Shown: positions 23,284 to 37,934, counted from the first letter of the stretch. The stretch is 46,601 nt of DNA from Rhodocyclales bacterium (GCA_016215645.1 JACRIX010000069.1:1-46601); one strand, 5' to 3'. The notes: generated by a model not told the origin, from the letters alone. Translations and numbers: made by a program.

Positions 23284-25203
23284 ATGAAATGCCATGACGA
23301 TGACTTGACCAGCAATACCACCACGACTGCAAGCTTCGGCGAGATTGTTGACCGGCGCCGGCGGTCGCTGCTGACGGGCGCCATTGCCGGCGCAATGCTT
23401 GGCGCCATGCCACCGGGCACATTTGCCGCACCACGGGCGCGACGCGGGGGCGGGCCGGTGATCGGATTCAAGGGCATTGCCGCATCGTCCGCCGACGAAC
23501 TGCGCGTGCCCCAAGCGTATGCGGCCCAGGTGGTTTTCGCCTGGGGTGATCCGGTTGGCGACGGACCGGAGTTCTTGCCGGATGCTTCCAATACCGCTGC
23601 CGATCAGCGTCGGCAGGCCGGGATGCACCATGACGGCATGCACTTCTTTCCACTTGCCGGAAGCTCGGTGCACGGTCTGCTTTGCGTAAATCACGAATAC
23701 ACCGATGATGGGCTGCTGCACAGCGACGGCATGAGGCAATGGAGTGCGGAGAAGGTGGCGAAGGCGCAGGCCGCACATGGTGTCTCGATCATCGAAATTC
23801 GACGCGAGCGCGACTCCTGGCAACTCGTCCGCGGCTCGCGCTACGCTCGACGCATCACCGCGGAAACGCCGATTGCCATCGCCGGGCCGGCGGCGGGCAA
23901 TGCCGCCATGCATACCGCCGCCGATCCGCGAGGCAGGTTAGTACTTGGCACGATCAACAACTGCGCCATAGGCGTAACACCCTGGGGAAGCTACCTCACC
24001 TGCGAGGAAAACTTCAATGGCTATTTCAGAGCGCCCGGGGATGCCACACCGGAACAGCGCCGCTACGGCATCTCGGCAAAGACCGCCGGTTACCGCTGGC
24101 ACGAGCACGACGAGCGCTTCGACCTGGAGAAACACCCGAACGAGGCCAATCGCTTCGGCTGGGTCGTCGAAATCGACCCAATGCAACCGGACAGCATGCC
24201 GGTCAAACGCACGGCGCTGGGTCGCATCAAGCACGAAGGCGCGTTTGTCACGTTGGCGCGCGACCGCCGTGTCGTGGTCTACATGGGCGACGACGAGCGC
24301 TTCGAGTACATCTACAAATTCGTATCGACGCGTCCCTGTGTCACCGGCCAAAGCACCTCCGGGCTGCTCGACGAGGGAACCCTCTATGTGGCCCGCTTTG
24401 GTGAAGATGGAACCGGCCGCTGGTTGCCTCTCACGCACGGCGAGGCCCCGTTGACGGCAGACAACGGGTTCGTCGATCAGGCCGACGTGCTGATACGGAC
24501 CCGCCAGGCCGCCGACAAACTCGGGGCGACGCGCATGGATCGCCCGGAGTGGATCGCAGTCCATCCCCAGACCGGCGAGGTGTACTGTTCGCTGACCAAC
24601 AACGCCAAACGGGGAAGTAGTGACGTCCCTGGCTTGAACGCCGCCAATCGCCGGGCGGGAAACCTTTTCGGCCACATCCTGCGCTGGCGCGAAGCCGGCG
24701 GCGACGCGGCCGCCGCAGCACTGTCCTGGGAGGTCTTTGTCGAGTGTGGCGATCCTGAGCTCGGCGGCGCCAACCTGACGGGCAACATCAAGGGCGACCT
24801 GTTCGCCAGTCCCGACGGGCTCTGGTTCGACCGTGGCGGCCGGCTCTGGATTCAGACCGACGTATCGACCTCGGTGCTTGGCGACCGCAATCACGCTGCC
24901 TTCGGCAACAATCAGATGCTGGTGGCGGATCCGGTCAGTGGCGATGTGCGGCGCTTTCTTACGGGGCCGCGCGGCTGCGAAATCACCGGCATCACCTCGA
25001 CACCCGACCGACGTACGCTGTTCGTCAACGTCCAGCATCCGGGAGAAACGGCCTCCGAGCGCAGCAATCCGGACCAGCCGCTGGCCGTCAGCGCCTGGCC
25101 GGGAAACCAGTTCCCGGCGCTAGGCAATGGCCGGCCGCGTTCCGCGACCGTCGCCATCCGGCGTCTCGATGGTGGGGAAATCGGCGCGGTCGGGAAGGCG
25201 TAG
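23284..25203 (+). CDS. phoX: PhoX-family secreted alkaline phosphatase
   Basis: 639 residues from the ATG at 23284 with AAGGA 11 bases upstream. A twin-arginine signal (RRRRSLLTGAIAGAML, about residues 24-40) directs folded export. Family blocks include FAWGDPV, LLCVNHEYTDDGL, GTINNCAIGVTPWGSYLTCEENFNGYF, IKHEGAFVT, YMGDDERFEYIYKFVS, RPEWIAVHPQTGEVYCSLTNN and SPDGLWFDRGGRLWIQTDVS. PhoX is a calcium- and iron-dependent monoesterase that frees phosphate from organic esters outside the cytoplasm. It is a standard PHO-regulon member. The wider DUF839 family contains proteins of unknown activity, but the acidic and cysteine-containing metal blocks are kept here. Confidence 0.9.
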   Translation: MKCHDDDLTSNTTTTASFGEIVDRRRRSLLTGAIAGAMLGAMPPGTFAAPRARRGGGPVIGFKGIAASSADELRVPQAYAAQVVFAWGDPVGDGPEFLPDASNTAADQRRQAGMHHDGMHFFPLAGSSVHGLLCVNHEYTDDGLLHSDGMRQWSAEKVAKAQAAHGVSIIEIRRERDSWQLVRGSRYARRITAETPIAIAGPAAGNAAMHTAADPRGRLVLGTINNCAIGVTPWGSYLTCEENFNGYFRAPGDATPEQRRYGISAKTAGYRWHEHDERFDLEKHPNEANRFGWVVEIDPMQPDSMPVKRTALGRIKHEGAFVTLARDRRVVVYMGDDERFEYIYKFVSTRPCVTGQSTSGLLDEGTLYVARFGEDGTGRWLPLTHGEAPLTADNGFVDQADVLIRTRQAADKLGATRMDRPEWIAVHPQTGEVYCSLTNNAKRGSSDVPGLNAANRRAGNLFGHILRWREAGGDAAAAALSWEVFVECGDPELGGANLTGNIKGDLFASPDGLWFDRGGRLWIQTDVSTSVLGDRNHAAFGNNQMLVADPVSGDVRRFLTGPRGCEITGITSTPDRRTLFVNVQHPGETASERSNPDQPLAVSAWPGNQFPALGNGRPRSATVAIRRLDGGEIGAVGKA

Positions 25204-25218
25204 CGCCGACGATGCCGG

Positions 25219-26559
25219 CTACGGATTGAGTCCGGCGACGTGACGTGCCGCATGCAGCTTCTGCCGCTCACGGCGCTCGAAATGGCGCAGACCAAAGTAG
25301 GCGCCAAAGCCGATGACCAAAGTCATTGCCAGAAAGGCACCATACGCTGCCTGCCAGGGGAATTCCCGCGTCATCATCGAAAACTCGGACATCCCGCCGA
25401 TTCCGGCAACGATGTTGATCGGTGTGAATACCACGCTGATCGTAGTCAGCCTCGACACCCGCCGGTTCTGGTTGATGTTGATGAAGCCGATGGTGGCATC
25501 CATCAGGAAGTTTATCTTCCCGAACAGAAACGAGGTGTGCGCATCCAGCGATTCAATATCGCGGAGAACCTGTCGCACGTCTTCCTGCTGGCCGGCCGCG
25601 AGCAACTTGCCCCGCATCAGGAACGACAGGGCACGCCGCGTATCAAGCACGTTGCGCCGTATCCTGCCGTTGAGATCCTCGCCGCGCGCAATCTCGGCGA
25701 GAATTCTTCCGGCCTCTTCGTCGCTTGCCCGCGGGTCGAGGACGCGCCTTCCCAGAGACTCGACCCTGGAATAGATTTCCTCCAGCGAATCCGCCGAATA
25801 CTCGACGTCCGCCGCGTACAGGTCGAGCAGAACTTCCCTGCCTTCCGTGACATAGCCGGTCTGGGTCCGCGCTCGCAGGCGCTGCAGGCGAAACACGGGC
25901 AATTCCTCCTTTCGGATTGAGAACAGCATGTCCTCGCGCAGGACGAAGGCAACCGCCACATTCCGAGACATGCCGTCGGCATTCAGCAGAAAGTCCGAAT
26001 GCAGATGCACATCTCCCTGTTCATCGACAAAAAATCGCGCGCTGGTTTCGATGTCGGTCAGTTCATCCGGATCGGGAAGGGCAAGGCCGAAATGCTTTCC
26101 GACCCAGGAGCGCACCGCCGCCGTCGGCGCAACCAGATCAACCCAGATGGGACCCAGTTTGTCGAAGTCGGCCCGCGTATCCACCGGAATCTGAACCAGG
26201 CGGCCATCCTTGAGTTCAAAGGCGTTGAGCATGTTGCGCACGGACGGCGACGGCCGCACCCCGAGCAGTTCCTCGCGCATGCCATCCGGCATCAGTTCCA
26301 GCACCGAATCGCAGGCCTGTTCGTCGATCTGCCTCCAGGCCAGAATCCGGTCATCGCCGGAAAGAGTCTCCAGCAGGCGGGCTGCTTCGGCAACCGAAAG
26401 CCGTCGCAAAAGAGTTTGCAGTTCGACGAGATGCTGGCGCCGAACCAGACTTTCGACCAGTTCATGACGCGCCATGCGTTGATGATGCACCAGGCCGGAG
26501 ACGCGTCGCTGGCGATTCAGGAGGCGTCGCACATCAACGAGATATTTTTCAAAGCTCAT
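25219..26559 (-). CDS. CorA-like divalent cation transporter with MgtE-like N-terminal domain
   Basis: 446 residues. The N-terminal 120 residues form short helical repeats (VESLVRRQHLVELQTLLRRLSVAEAARLLETLSGDDRILAWRQI and so on, described here in part) like the MgtE N-domain. The rest is CorA: the cytoplasmic funnel, the long stalk helix with RALSFLMRGKLL, the first membrane helix ending VFTPINIVAGIGGMSEF, and a second span before a basic tail. CorA's pore motif GMN reads GMS here. Mg2+ is the likely substrate, other divalent metals possible. It converges on phoX, and its start lies 168 bases from sixA on the other strand. Confidence 0.85.
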   Translation of the reverse strand: MSFEKYLVDVRRLLNRQRRVSGLVHHQRMARHELVESLVRRQHLVELQTLLRRLSVAEAARLLETLSGDDRILAWRQIDEQACDSVLELMPDGMREELLGVRPSPSVRNMLNAFELKDGRLVQIPVDTRADFDKLGPIWVDLVAPTAAVRSWVGKHFGLALPDPDELTDIETSARFFVDEQGDVHLHSDFLLNADGMSRNVAVAFVLREDMLFSIRKEELPVFRLQRLRARTQTGYVTEGREVLLDLYAADVEYSADSLEEIYSRVESLGRRVLDPRASDEEAGRILAEIARGEDLNGRIRRNVLDTRRALSFLMRGKLLAAGQQEDVRQVLRDIESLDAHTSFLFGKINFLMDATIGFININQNRRVSRLTTISVVFTPINIVAGIGGMSEFSMMTREFPWQAAYGAFLAMTLVIGFGAYFGLRHFERRERQKLHAARHVAGLNP

Positions 26560-26666
26560 CGTCGCGCCGAATTACGGGAAGTGGCCGATTGTAGTCAGCA
26601 TCCAACCCACAAGTGTTACGTCCAAATGACAGACGCGATGGAGAGTTCCTGGCACGAGGTGACACC

Positions 26667-26700
26667 CTTTCATCCCTCGGTAACATACCGGGGCTAGGCT
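26667..26700 (+). promoter_or_regulatory. PHO-box promoter of sixA
   Basis: CTTTCAT (26667-26673), 4 bases, CGGTAAC (26678-26684), 10 bases, then TAGGCT (26695-26700), the same -10 as the olsA promoter. Both half-sites match the consensus at 6 of 7. The start would be near 26707, 21 bases before the GTG and with GGAGG in between. Confidence 0.65.
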
Positions 26701-26727
26701 GTAGCCCTTGATGAATTGGAGGGGCAT

Positions 26728-27180
26728 GTGGACTTGATCCTTTGGCGCCACGCTGAAGCAAAGGACCCGGAAGGTCCGGTCGCCGATGCGGAAAGGGAAC
26801 TCACCACGCGCGGCAAGCGCCACGCCGAAAAGATCGCGGGATGGTTGCGGGAGCAACCCTTGCGCAATGTCGTCGTGATTTCAAGTCCGGCAAAACGCGC
26901 CTTGCAAACTGCCCAAAGTCTGGGCCTTCCGGTGAAGGTCAAAACCCAGCTGGGCGTCGGCGCGAATACCGTCGATCTGCTTGGAGCGGTCGGCTGGCCC
27001 GACTACTCCGGGGCAGTTGTTGTTGTCAGCCACCAACCGGTCCTGGGACGTCTCGCCTCGCTGCTGTTGGCCGGCTCCGAGGCCGACTGGACGATCAAGA
27101 AAGGCGGCGTCTGGTGGTTCACCAACCGCGTGCGCCAGGACGAAACGCAGACGGTGCTGCGTGCGGTGCACTGCCCGTAG
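26728..27180 (+). CDS. sixA: Phosphohistidine phosphatase SixA
   Basis: 150 residues from a GTG start with GGAGGGG 3 bases upstream (26718-26724). Histidine phosphatase motif LILWRHAEAKD at the very N-terminus (catalytic His), a conserved arginine region at SSPAKRALQTAQ and the second histidine in VVSHQPVLGRL. SixA removes phosphate from histidine in proteins, known for ArcB and for the nitrogen phosphotransferase system in E. coli. The family is short (about 160 residues) and this fits. A PHO box directly upstream is unexpected. Converges on glmM, 7 bases apart. Confidence 0.88.
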   Translation: MDLILWRHAEAKDPEGPVADAERELTTRGKRHAEKIAGWLREQPLRNVVVISSPAKRALQTAQSLGLPVKVKTQLGVGANTVDLLGAVGWPDYSGAVVVVSHQPVLGRLASLLLAGSEADWTIKKGGVWWFTNRVRQDETQTVLRAVHCP

Positions 27181-27187
27181 CGTTTGC

Positions 27188-28543
27188 CTAGCCCTCGAAC
27201 GCCGTTCGCACCGCTAGTGCAATCGCCTCCGCCTGCGCCATCACGATGGATGGCTCACGCCCTTCCACCATGACACGCAACAGCGGTTCCGTACCGGAGG
27301 GCCGCAGCAGCACCCGGCCGGCACCGTCGAGCGTGGTCTCCGCGGTCTTCACCGCGGCCTTGATGCCGCCATCGGCGGACCAATCGAATCCCGACGGCAT
27401 GCGCACGTTAATCAGCTTCTGCGGATACAGTTGCAGATCGCTGCATGCCTCGGCCAGAGTTTCATTTCCGGCCCGCAGCGCGGCAAGCACCTGTAGCGCG
27501 GCAATGATGCCGTCACCGGTGGTATGGCGATCGAGGCAGATGATGTGTCCGGAGTTTTCGCCGCCGAAGAGCCAAGCCTGCTCCTGCATCATTTCCAGAA
27601 CGTAGCGGTCGCCAACCTTGGCGCGCCCAAGTTCGATACCGAGCCGCCCGAGCGCATGCTCGAAGCCGAGGTTGCTCATCAGCGTGCCGGCAACGCCGCG
27701 GATTTCCTGGCTGCGCGCGCGGTGGCGGGCAATCACAAAGAGCAGTTGATCACCGTCGTAAAGTCTGCCGGCAGCGTCCACCATCACCAGCCGGTCGCCA
27801 TCGCCATCGAGTGCGATCCCGCAGTCCGCGCGTGTCTCGATCACGGCACTACGTAGCGCCTCTGGCGCTGTCGCACCGACCTCATGATTGATGTTGAGCC
27901 CGTTTGGCGAGTCGCCAACGCCGACTACCTCGGCCCCGAGTTCGTGAAATACGTTCGGCGCGACGTGATACGCCGCACCATGGGCGCTGTCCACCACGAT
28001 CTTGAGGCCTCGCAGGTCCAGCTCGTTGGGAAACGTGCTCTTGCAGAATTCGATATAGCGGCCGGCCGCATCATCGACGCGCCTTGCCTTGCCCAGCTTC
28101 GCCGACTCCATGCATACCATGGGCTGCTCCAGCCTGGCCTCGATCTCGAGTTCGACCGCATCGGGCAGCTTGGTGCCCTGCGAGGAGAAGAACTTGATGC
28201 CATTGTCGTCGTAGGGATTGTGCGAGGCCGAGATCACGACGCCGGCCTGCAATCGCAACGCACGAGTCAGGTAGGCCACCGCCGGTGTCGGCATCGGACC
28301 ACACAACATCACATCCACACCGGCGGCGGAAAACCCCGCTTCCAGCGAAGCTTCCAGCATGTAACCGGATATTCGCGTGTCCTTGCCGATCAGTACCGTC
28401 GGCCGGTCTTGCGGCTTCAGGCCATCGCGCGCCACCAGCGCGCCGCCGGCGGCATAGCCCAGGCGCATGACGAAATCCGGCGTGATCGGCGCCTTGCCCA
28501 CCCGTCCGCGCACCCCGTCGGTGCCGAAATACTTTCGTGCCAT
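27188..28543 (-). CDS. glmM: Phosphoglucosamine mutase GlmM
   Basis: 451 residues, normal length. Start [16 protein letters not shown], the active serine in [14 protein letters not shown], the metal loop [11 protein letters not shown], sugar-binding GGENSGHI and the phosphate-binding [15 protein letters not shown] are all present. It converts glucosamine-6-phosphate to glucosamine-1-phosphate on the way to UDP-GlcNAc for peptidoglycan and lipopolysaccharide. The start overlaps the folP stop by one base, the usual ftsH-folP-glmM order. Confidence 0.97.
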   Translation of the reverse strand: MARKYFGTDGVRGRVGKAPITPDFVMRLGYAAGGALVARDGLKPQDRPTVLIGKDTRISGYMLEASLEAGFSAAGVDVMLCGPMPTPAVAYLTRALRLQAGVVISASHNPYDDNGIKFFSSQGTKLPDAVELEIEARLEQPMVCMESAKLGKARRVDDAAGRYIEFCKSTFPNELDLRGLKIVVDSAHGAAYHVAPNVFHELGAEVVGVGDSPNGLNINHEVGATAPEALRSAVIETRADCGIALDGDGDRLVMVDAAGRLYDGDQLLFVIARHRARSQEIRGVAGTLMSNLGFEHALGRLGIELGRAKVGDRYVLEMMQEQAWLFGGENSGHIICLDRHTTGDGIIAALQVLAALRAGNETLAEACSDLQLYPQKLINVRMPSGFDWSADGGIKAAVKTAETTLDGAGRVLLRPSGTEPLLRVMVEGREPSIVMAQAEAIALAVRTAFEG

Positions 28544-29373
28544 CAGTAGTCCTCCACGGCCTGCACCACGGCCAAAGCGTCGCGCGTTGCGGCGACATCG
28601 TGCACCCGCAGGATGCGTGCGCCGCGCAGCACGGCCAAGATATGCGCGGCGATGCCGGCGGAAACCCGTTCCGACGCCGTGCGACCGGTAATCAAGCCCA
28701 GCATCGACTTGCGCGACATGCCGACGAGGAGCGGAAGTCCCGGCACCAGCAATTCGTCAAGGCGACGCAACAACGCGATATTGTGCTCCAGGCTTTTGCC
28801 AAAGCCGAACCCCGGATCGACCACGATCCGGTTCAGCGGTATGCCGGCGGCTTCGGCCGCCGCCACCCGTTCGCCTAGAAACTCGGCGACCTCGGCAACC
28901 ACGTCGCCGTAACGCGGATCATGCTGCATGCTTGCCGGTTCACCCTGCATGTGCATCAGGCAAACGCCGGCCTTGCTGGCCGCAACCGCAGCCAGCGCAC
29001 CCGGCGCACGCAGCGCGTTGATGTCGTTGATCATGTCGGCACCGGCCGACAATACGGCCTGCATCACTTCGGGCTTTACGGTGTCAATGGACAGGGGCAC
29101 ACCACAATTGCGCAGTGCTTCGACAAAGGGCAGGAGGCGGGCGATTTCCTGTGCGGCCGGTACCGGCTGTGCGCCGGGTCGCGAAGACTCAGCGCCGACA
29201 TCGAGAATGTGGGCGCCCTCTTCAATCAGGCGCAGACCCTGGGCAACGGCCGCCGAGGTATCGCCATGCAGGCCATCTCCGGAAAACGAGTCGTCGGAAA
29301 GATTGACGATGCCCATGATCAATGGGCGTTCGGCGTTCAGGACGAAACGGCCGCAGTGGAAGTTCTGGTTCAT
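28543..29373 (-). CDS. folP: Dihydropteroate synthase FolP
   Basis: 276 residues. Motifs: [74 protein letters not shown] and [12 protein letters not shown]. It joins p-aminobenzoate to the pterin pyrophosphate in folate synthesis. No ribosome site is visible just before the ATG at 29373, where a hairpin ends 10 bases upstream, so expression may depend on read-through from ftsH. Confidence 0.96.
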   Translation of the reverse strand: MNQNFHCGRFVLNAERPLIMGIVNLSDDSFSGDGLHGDTSAAVAQGLRLIEEGAHILDVGAESSRPGAQPVPAAQEIARLLPFVEALRNCGVPLSIDTVKPEVMQAVLSAGADMINDINALRAPGALAAVAASKAGVCLMHMQGEPASMQHDPRYGDVVAEVAEFLGERVAAAEAAGIPLNRIVVDPGFGFGKSLEHNIALLRRLDELLVPGLPLLVGMSRKSMLGLITGRTASERVSAGIAAHILAVLRGARILRVHDVAATRDALAVVQAVEDY

Positions 29374-29375
29374 GA

Positions 29376-29413
29376 AAAGAACAGGCCGCCGAGTTCGTAC
29401 TGCATCGGCGGCC
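29376..29413 (-). terminator. Terminator-like hairpin between ftsH and folP
   Basis: Read on the minus strand, arms GGCCGCCGA and TCGGCGGCC (29413-29405 and 29392-29384) form a 9-bp perfect stem with a 12-base loop, followed by TGTTCTTTT. It would act as a partial terminator or a block to ribosomes just before folP. Confidence 0.6.
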
Positions 29414-29432
29414 TTTCGCGAATGTATTGGCC

Positions 29433-31313
<1,881 letters not shown>

Positions 31314-31356
31314 AGCAACGCCTCTCTTTCCCTCGGTCGGGGGTGTACATCAAAAC

Positions 31357-31385
31357 ATTGTAGTGCCGTTCGTCACGTCCTGCAA
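31357..31385 (-). promoter_or_regulatory. Sigma-70-type promoter of ftsH
   Basis: On the minus strand TTGCAG (31385-31380), a 17-base spacer and TACAAT (31362-31357). The start would be near 31350, leaving a leader of about 37 bases with the GAGAGG ribosome site. Confidence 0.55.
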
Positions 31386-31452
31386 ACCGCAAACCCGTGA
31401 TTCAGACACGTTTTAGTTACGGCCGCTACGCTTGACGCCGACATGGCCGGCG

Positions 31453-32106
31453 TTAGCCTTCACTGAGGCTTCGCTTTCCCTGCGCCAGCAGATAGATTTC
31501 AGCGCTGCGGTCACGCGACGCCGCCGGCTTTCTCAGGTGCAATTTTTCGAACATTTCCTGCATCGCCTTGCGCAACTCCATGAACCCTTCTCCCTGAAAT
31601 ACCTTGACCAGCAATGCGCCGCCAGGTTTCAGGTGCTCGCGACAAAATTCCAAGGTCAGTTCCGCCAGCAGCATCACCCGCGCCTGATCGACAGCGGCGA
31701 TACCTGACATATTGGGGGCCATGTCCGACAAAACAAGGTCAACCCGCCGGCCTGCAAGGGCATCGACCAAGCTTTTGAGGATATCGTCCTCGCGAAAATC
31801 CCCCTGGATGAAATGGACGCCATGCAGGGCATCCATGGCCAGCAGGTCGAGCGCGATCACACGTCCGCCCGGGGCTACGCGCTTGACCGCAACCTGCGAC
31901 CAGCTTCCCGGCGCGGAGCCCAGGTCGACCACGGTCATGCCCTGTCGCAGCAGGTGGTCCTTGTCGTCGATTTCGCTCAGTTTGAAGGCGGCACGCGAGC
32001 GCAGACCGCCGGCCCTGGCCCGCTGCACATAGGAATCGTTGATGTGCTCATGCACCCAGGCCTTGTTGCTCTTGTTCTTCTTGTTGCTTTCTACCTTGCC
32101 GCTCAC
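31453..32106 (-). CDS. rlmE: 23S rRNA 2'-O-methyltransferase RlmE (FtsJ/RrmJ)
   Basis: 217 residues from a GTG start. FtsJ family features: N-terminal [30 protein letters not shown]-binding [11 protein letters not shown], acidic QGDFRED, the catalytic [12 protein letters not shown] and the lysine in [11 protein letters not shown]. It methylates U2552 of 23S rRNA. It precedes ftsH on the same strand by 139 bases and is divergent from yhbY, with only 14 bases between start codons, so each promoter must lie in or beside the other gene. Confidence 0.96.
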   Translation of the reverse strand: MSGKVESNKKNKSNKAWVHEHINDSYVQRARAGGLRSRAAFKLSEIDDKDHLLRQGMTVVDLGSAPGSWSQVAVKRVAPGGRVIALDLLAMDALHGVHFIQGDFREDDILKSLVDALAGRRVDLVLSDMAPNMSGIAAVDQARVMLLAELTLEFCREHLKPGGALLVKVFQGEGFMELRKAMQEMFEKLHLRKPAASRDRSAEIYLLAQGKRSLSEG

Positions 32107-32108
32107 GC

Positions 32109-32114
32109 TACAAT
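32109..32114 (+). promoter_or_regulatory. -10 element of yhbY with no room for a leader
   Basis: TACAAT ends 6 bases before the yhbY ATG, so transcription would begin at or next to the start codon. A TTGCTT at 32084-32089 is a possible but widely spaced (19 bases) -35. Confidence 0.4.
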
Positions 32115-32120
32115 CCCGCC

Positions 32121-32498
32121 ATGATTGAAATCTCCCCGACCGAGCGCCGCGCCCTGCGCGCCGCCGCGCACCACCTCAAGCCCGTCGTCTCGATCAGCCA
32201 GAAAGGCCTCACCGCCTCCGTCCTGGCGGAAATCGACCGCTCGCTCAAGGCCCATGAACTCATCAAGCTGCGACTTTACGGCATCGAGCGTGAAGACCGC
32301 GGAGCGCTTATTGCCGAGATCTGCGGCACGCTTTCCTGCGCCGAAGTGCAGCATATCGGCAATTTGCTGGTGCTGTGGCGCGAAAACCCCAAGGACGCGG
32401 CGGGAGAGTCGGCATCCGCGAGACGGCGAAAATCGACTCCACCAGCGAACAAGAAGCAGGCCGCCGCCCGCACCGAAGCGCGCAATCGCCGCAACTGA
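32121..32498 (+). CDS. yhbY: YhbY-family RNA-binding protein (CRM domain)
   Basis: 125 residues. The CRM/YhbY domain (about 1-95) has [40 protein letters not shown] and ends in [13 protein letters not shown]; described here by its two ends. A basic Lys/Arg/Ala tail follows. YhbY binds pre-50S ribosomal particles. Its partner rlmE, also a 50S maturation gene, is divergent from it, a common neighbourhood. No ribosome site, consistent with a leaderless start. Confidence 0.92.
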   Translation: MIEISPTERRALRAAAHHLKPVVSISQKGLTASVLAEIDRSLKAHELIKLRLYGIEREDRGALIAEICGTLSCAEVQHIGNLLVLWRENPKDAAGESASARRRKSTPPANKKQAAARTEARNRRN

Positions 32499-32502
32499 CG
32501 AA

Positions 32503-32964
32503 TCAGTGGCCGCGACCGCGATCCTGTAGCAGCAGCAAGACGATCCCGAGCAGCGACTGCACCAGGTAGAGGATGCTCGACACCCCGTGCCAAGTGGCAA
32601 ACCGATCGCGCATCGCACTTTCCATTACCTGCCGTGGCAGGGCGTCGGCCTTGAGCTGCTCCAGGATTGGCTGTACGCCAAAATGCCCTGCCAGCGTCAG
32701 CGCCAACATCAGCAGCACGATCCAGAACATGCCTGACTTCACCGCACGCCAGCCCTTGAGCGCAAGCAGGTAAAACGACAGGTAGGTAGCACACGCGATC
32801 CCGACCCAGGCGACGGCGGCAAACATATGCCCCGCCAGGTGGCCTGCCAGCGCCCGATCCGCCAGCTGGGCAAACAGGATCGGCGCAACAAGGTAGCCCA
32901 CGGCAAGCAATCCGCCGACCCAAATTGTGATGCAGAGGCTGTACAGCGCGTCGGCGAAGCGCAT
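32503..32964 (-). CDS. DUF4149-type small integral membrane protein
   Basis: 153 residues with four membrane spans (about 7-30, 45-68, 75-97 and 126-146). A conserved-looking opening WVGGLLAVGYLVAPILFA. Commonly encoded beside greA in Betaproteobacteria; function unknown. The start overlaps the greA stop (ATGA), so it is translated with greA. Confidence 0.8.
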   Translation of the reverse strand: MRFADALYSLCITIWVGGLLAVGYLVAPILFAQLADRALAGHLAGHMFAAVAWVGIACATYLSFYLLALKGWRAVKSGMFWIVLLMLALTLAGHFGVQPILEQLKADALPRQVMESAMRDRFATWHGVSSILYLVQSLLGIVLLLLQDRGRGH

Positions 32965-33443
32965 CAGAGGTACTTGACGTCGAGTATCTCGTATTCGCGC
33001 CTGCCACCGGGAGTCTGCACCTCGGCCACGTCGCCGGCGAACTTGCCGATCAGCGCACGGGCGACGGGCGAGTTCAGCGAAATCTTGGCGGCCTTGATAT
33101 CCGCCTCGTCATCGCCCACGATCTGGTAGGTCACAGTATCGCCACTGTCCATGTCCTCGAGGTCGACGGTGGAACCAAATACCACGCGGCCGTCGGCATC
33201 CAGCGAGGCGGGGTCGATGATCTGGGCGTTGCCCAGCTTGCCTTCGATATCCTTGATGCGACCCTCAAGAAAACCCTGGCGTTCCTTGGCGGCGTCGTAC
33301 TCGGCGTTTTCCGAAAGGTCGCCATGTGACCGGGCTTCGGCGATGGCGGCGATCACCGCCGGACGGTCAACGCTTTTCAGGCGCTGCAGTTCCACGCGCA
33401 GCATCTCTGCCCCGCGCAGGGTGATGGGAAATTTGGCGCTCAT
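32964..33443 (-). CDS. greA: Transcription elongation factor GreA
   Basis: 159 residues from the ATG at 33443; longer readings upstream run into non-coding sequence. The N-terminal coiled coil carries [16 protein letters not shown], whose acidic tip lies in RNA polymerase's secondary channel; the C-terminal FKBP-like domain ends with YEILDVKYL. It rescues backtracked polymerase by stimulating transcript cleavage. It follows carB on the same strand, with two hairpins between. Confidence 0.96.
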   Translation of the reverse strand: MSAKFPITLRGAEMLRVELQRLKSVDRPAVIAAIAEARSHGDLSENAEYDAAKERQGFLEGRIKDIEGKLGNAQIIDPASLDADGRVVFGSTVDLEDMDSGDTVTYQIVGDDEADIKAAKISLNSPVARALIGKFAGDVAEVQTPGGRREYEILDVKYL

Positions 33444-33495
33444 GCCGTCGTCTCTGCAGGGCCGCCCCAAGGGGACGACAAGCCAACGAACCGGA

Positions 33496-33543
33496 GCGGG
33501 CACAGCCCGCGAACCGTTGTCACCCCCTTCTTCGAGAAGGGGG
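33496..33543. repeat. Two tandem hairpins between carB and greA
   Basis: GCGGGC/GCCCGC (33496-33510, 3-base loop) and CCCCCTTCT/AGAAGGGGG (33523-33543, 3-base loop). Neither is followed by a clear T-run in the carB direction, so they may be a message-stabilising or dispersed repeat element, or a weak terminator. Confidence 0.55.
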
Positions 33544-33561
33544 ATGGGGGAAAGTGGGTGT

Positions 33562-36789
<3,228 letters not shown>

Positions 36790-36791
36790 GA

Positions 36792-37934
36792 TTATTTGCG
36801 CTCCATCGACTTGATGAAGCGGTCGAACAGGTAGGCGACGTCATGCGGGCCGGGGCTGGCCTCGGGGTGCCCCTGGAAACAGAAGGCCGGCCGGTCGGTC
36901 CAGGCCATGCCTTGCAGGCTGCCGTCGAACAGCGAGATGTGCGTCACCTTGACGTTGGCGGGCAGCGTCGCCGGATCGGCGGCAAAGCCGTGGTTCTGGC
37001 TGGTGATCAGCACCTGGCCGGTTTCGAGGTCCTTGACCGGGTGGTTGGCGCCATGGTGGCCGAACTTCATCTTCATCGTCTTGCCGCCGGACGCCAGCGC
37101 CATCAGCTGGTGGCCGAGGCAGATGCCGAAGGTGGGCAGCTTCTTGTCGAGGAAAACCCGGATCGCGGCGATGGCGTAGTCGCAGGGCTCGGGGTCGCCG
37201 GGGCCGTTGGAGAGGAACACGCCATCCGGATTCAGCGCCAGTACCTCCGCCGCCGGCGTCTTGGCCGGCACCACCGTCAGCTTGCAGCCGCGCGAAGCCA
37301 GCATGCGCAGGATATTGCGCTTGACGCCGAAATCGTAGGCGACGACATGGAAGCGGGTCTTGTCCTGTTGCACGTACCCGCTGCCGAGCTTCCATTCGCC
37401 CTCGGTCCAGGCGTAGGCCTTGTCGACCGTCACCACCTGCGCCAGGTCCATGCCGGCCAAACCGGGGAAGGCGCGGGCCTGGGCCACGGCGGCATCGGCG
37501 TCGAGCTCCTCGCCGGCCGCAGTGGCAGACACGAGGCAACCAGCCTGGGCGCCCTTCTCGCGCAGGATGCGCGTCAGCTTGCGGGTGTCGATGTCGGCCA
37601 GGCCGAGCACGTTCTCGGCGCGCAGGTAGGTATCGAGCGTCTGCTCGCTGCGGAAATTCGAGGCCAGCAACGGCAGGTCGCGGATCACCAGCCCGGCGGC
37701 ATGGATGCGCGCCGCTTCGCAGTCTTCGCGATTGATGCCGTAATTGCCGATGTGGGGATAGGTCAGGGTGACGATCTGCCGGGCGTAGGACGGATCGGTG
37801 AGGATCTCCTGGTAGCCGGTCATGGCGGTGTTGAACACCACTTCGCCGACGCTGCTGCCGGCGGCACCTATGCCCTTGCCCCTAAACACCGTTCCGTCGG
37901 CCAGGGCGAGAAGGGCAGGCGGAAAGTGCGACAC
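36792..37934 (-). CDS. carA: Carbamoyl-phosphate synthase small subunit CarA
   Basis: 380 residues from a GTG start with GGGAG 7 bases upstream. The N-terminal CarA domain ([22 protein letters not shown]) is followed by a class I glutamine amidotransferase: nucleophile in FGICLGHQ, and the HGANHPV and catalytic His/Glu in QGHPEASPG. It hydrolyses glutamine and passes ammonia to CarB through the internal tunnel. Confidence 0.97.
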   Translation of the reverse strand: MSHFPPALLALADGTVFRGKGIGAAGSSVGEVVFNTAMTGYQEILTDPSYARQIVTLTYPHIGNYGINREDCEAARIHAAGLVIRDLPLLASNFRSEQTLDTYLRAENVLGLADIDTRKLTRILREKGAQAGCLVSATAAGEELDADAAVAQARAFPGLAGMDLAQVVTVDKAYAWTEGEWKLGSGYVQQDKTRFHVVAYDFGVKRNILRMLASRGCKLTVVPAKTPAAEVLALNPDGVFLSNGPGDPEPCDYAIAAIRVFLDKKLPTFGICLGHQLMALASGGKTMKMKFGHHGANHPVKDLETGQVLITSQNHGFAADPATLPANVKVTHISLFDGSLQGMAWTDRPAFCFQGHPEASPGPHDVAYLFDRFIKSMERK

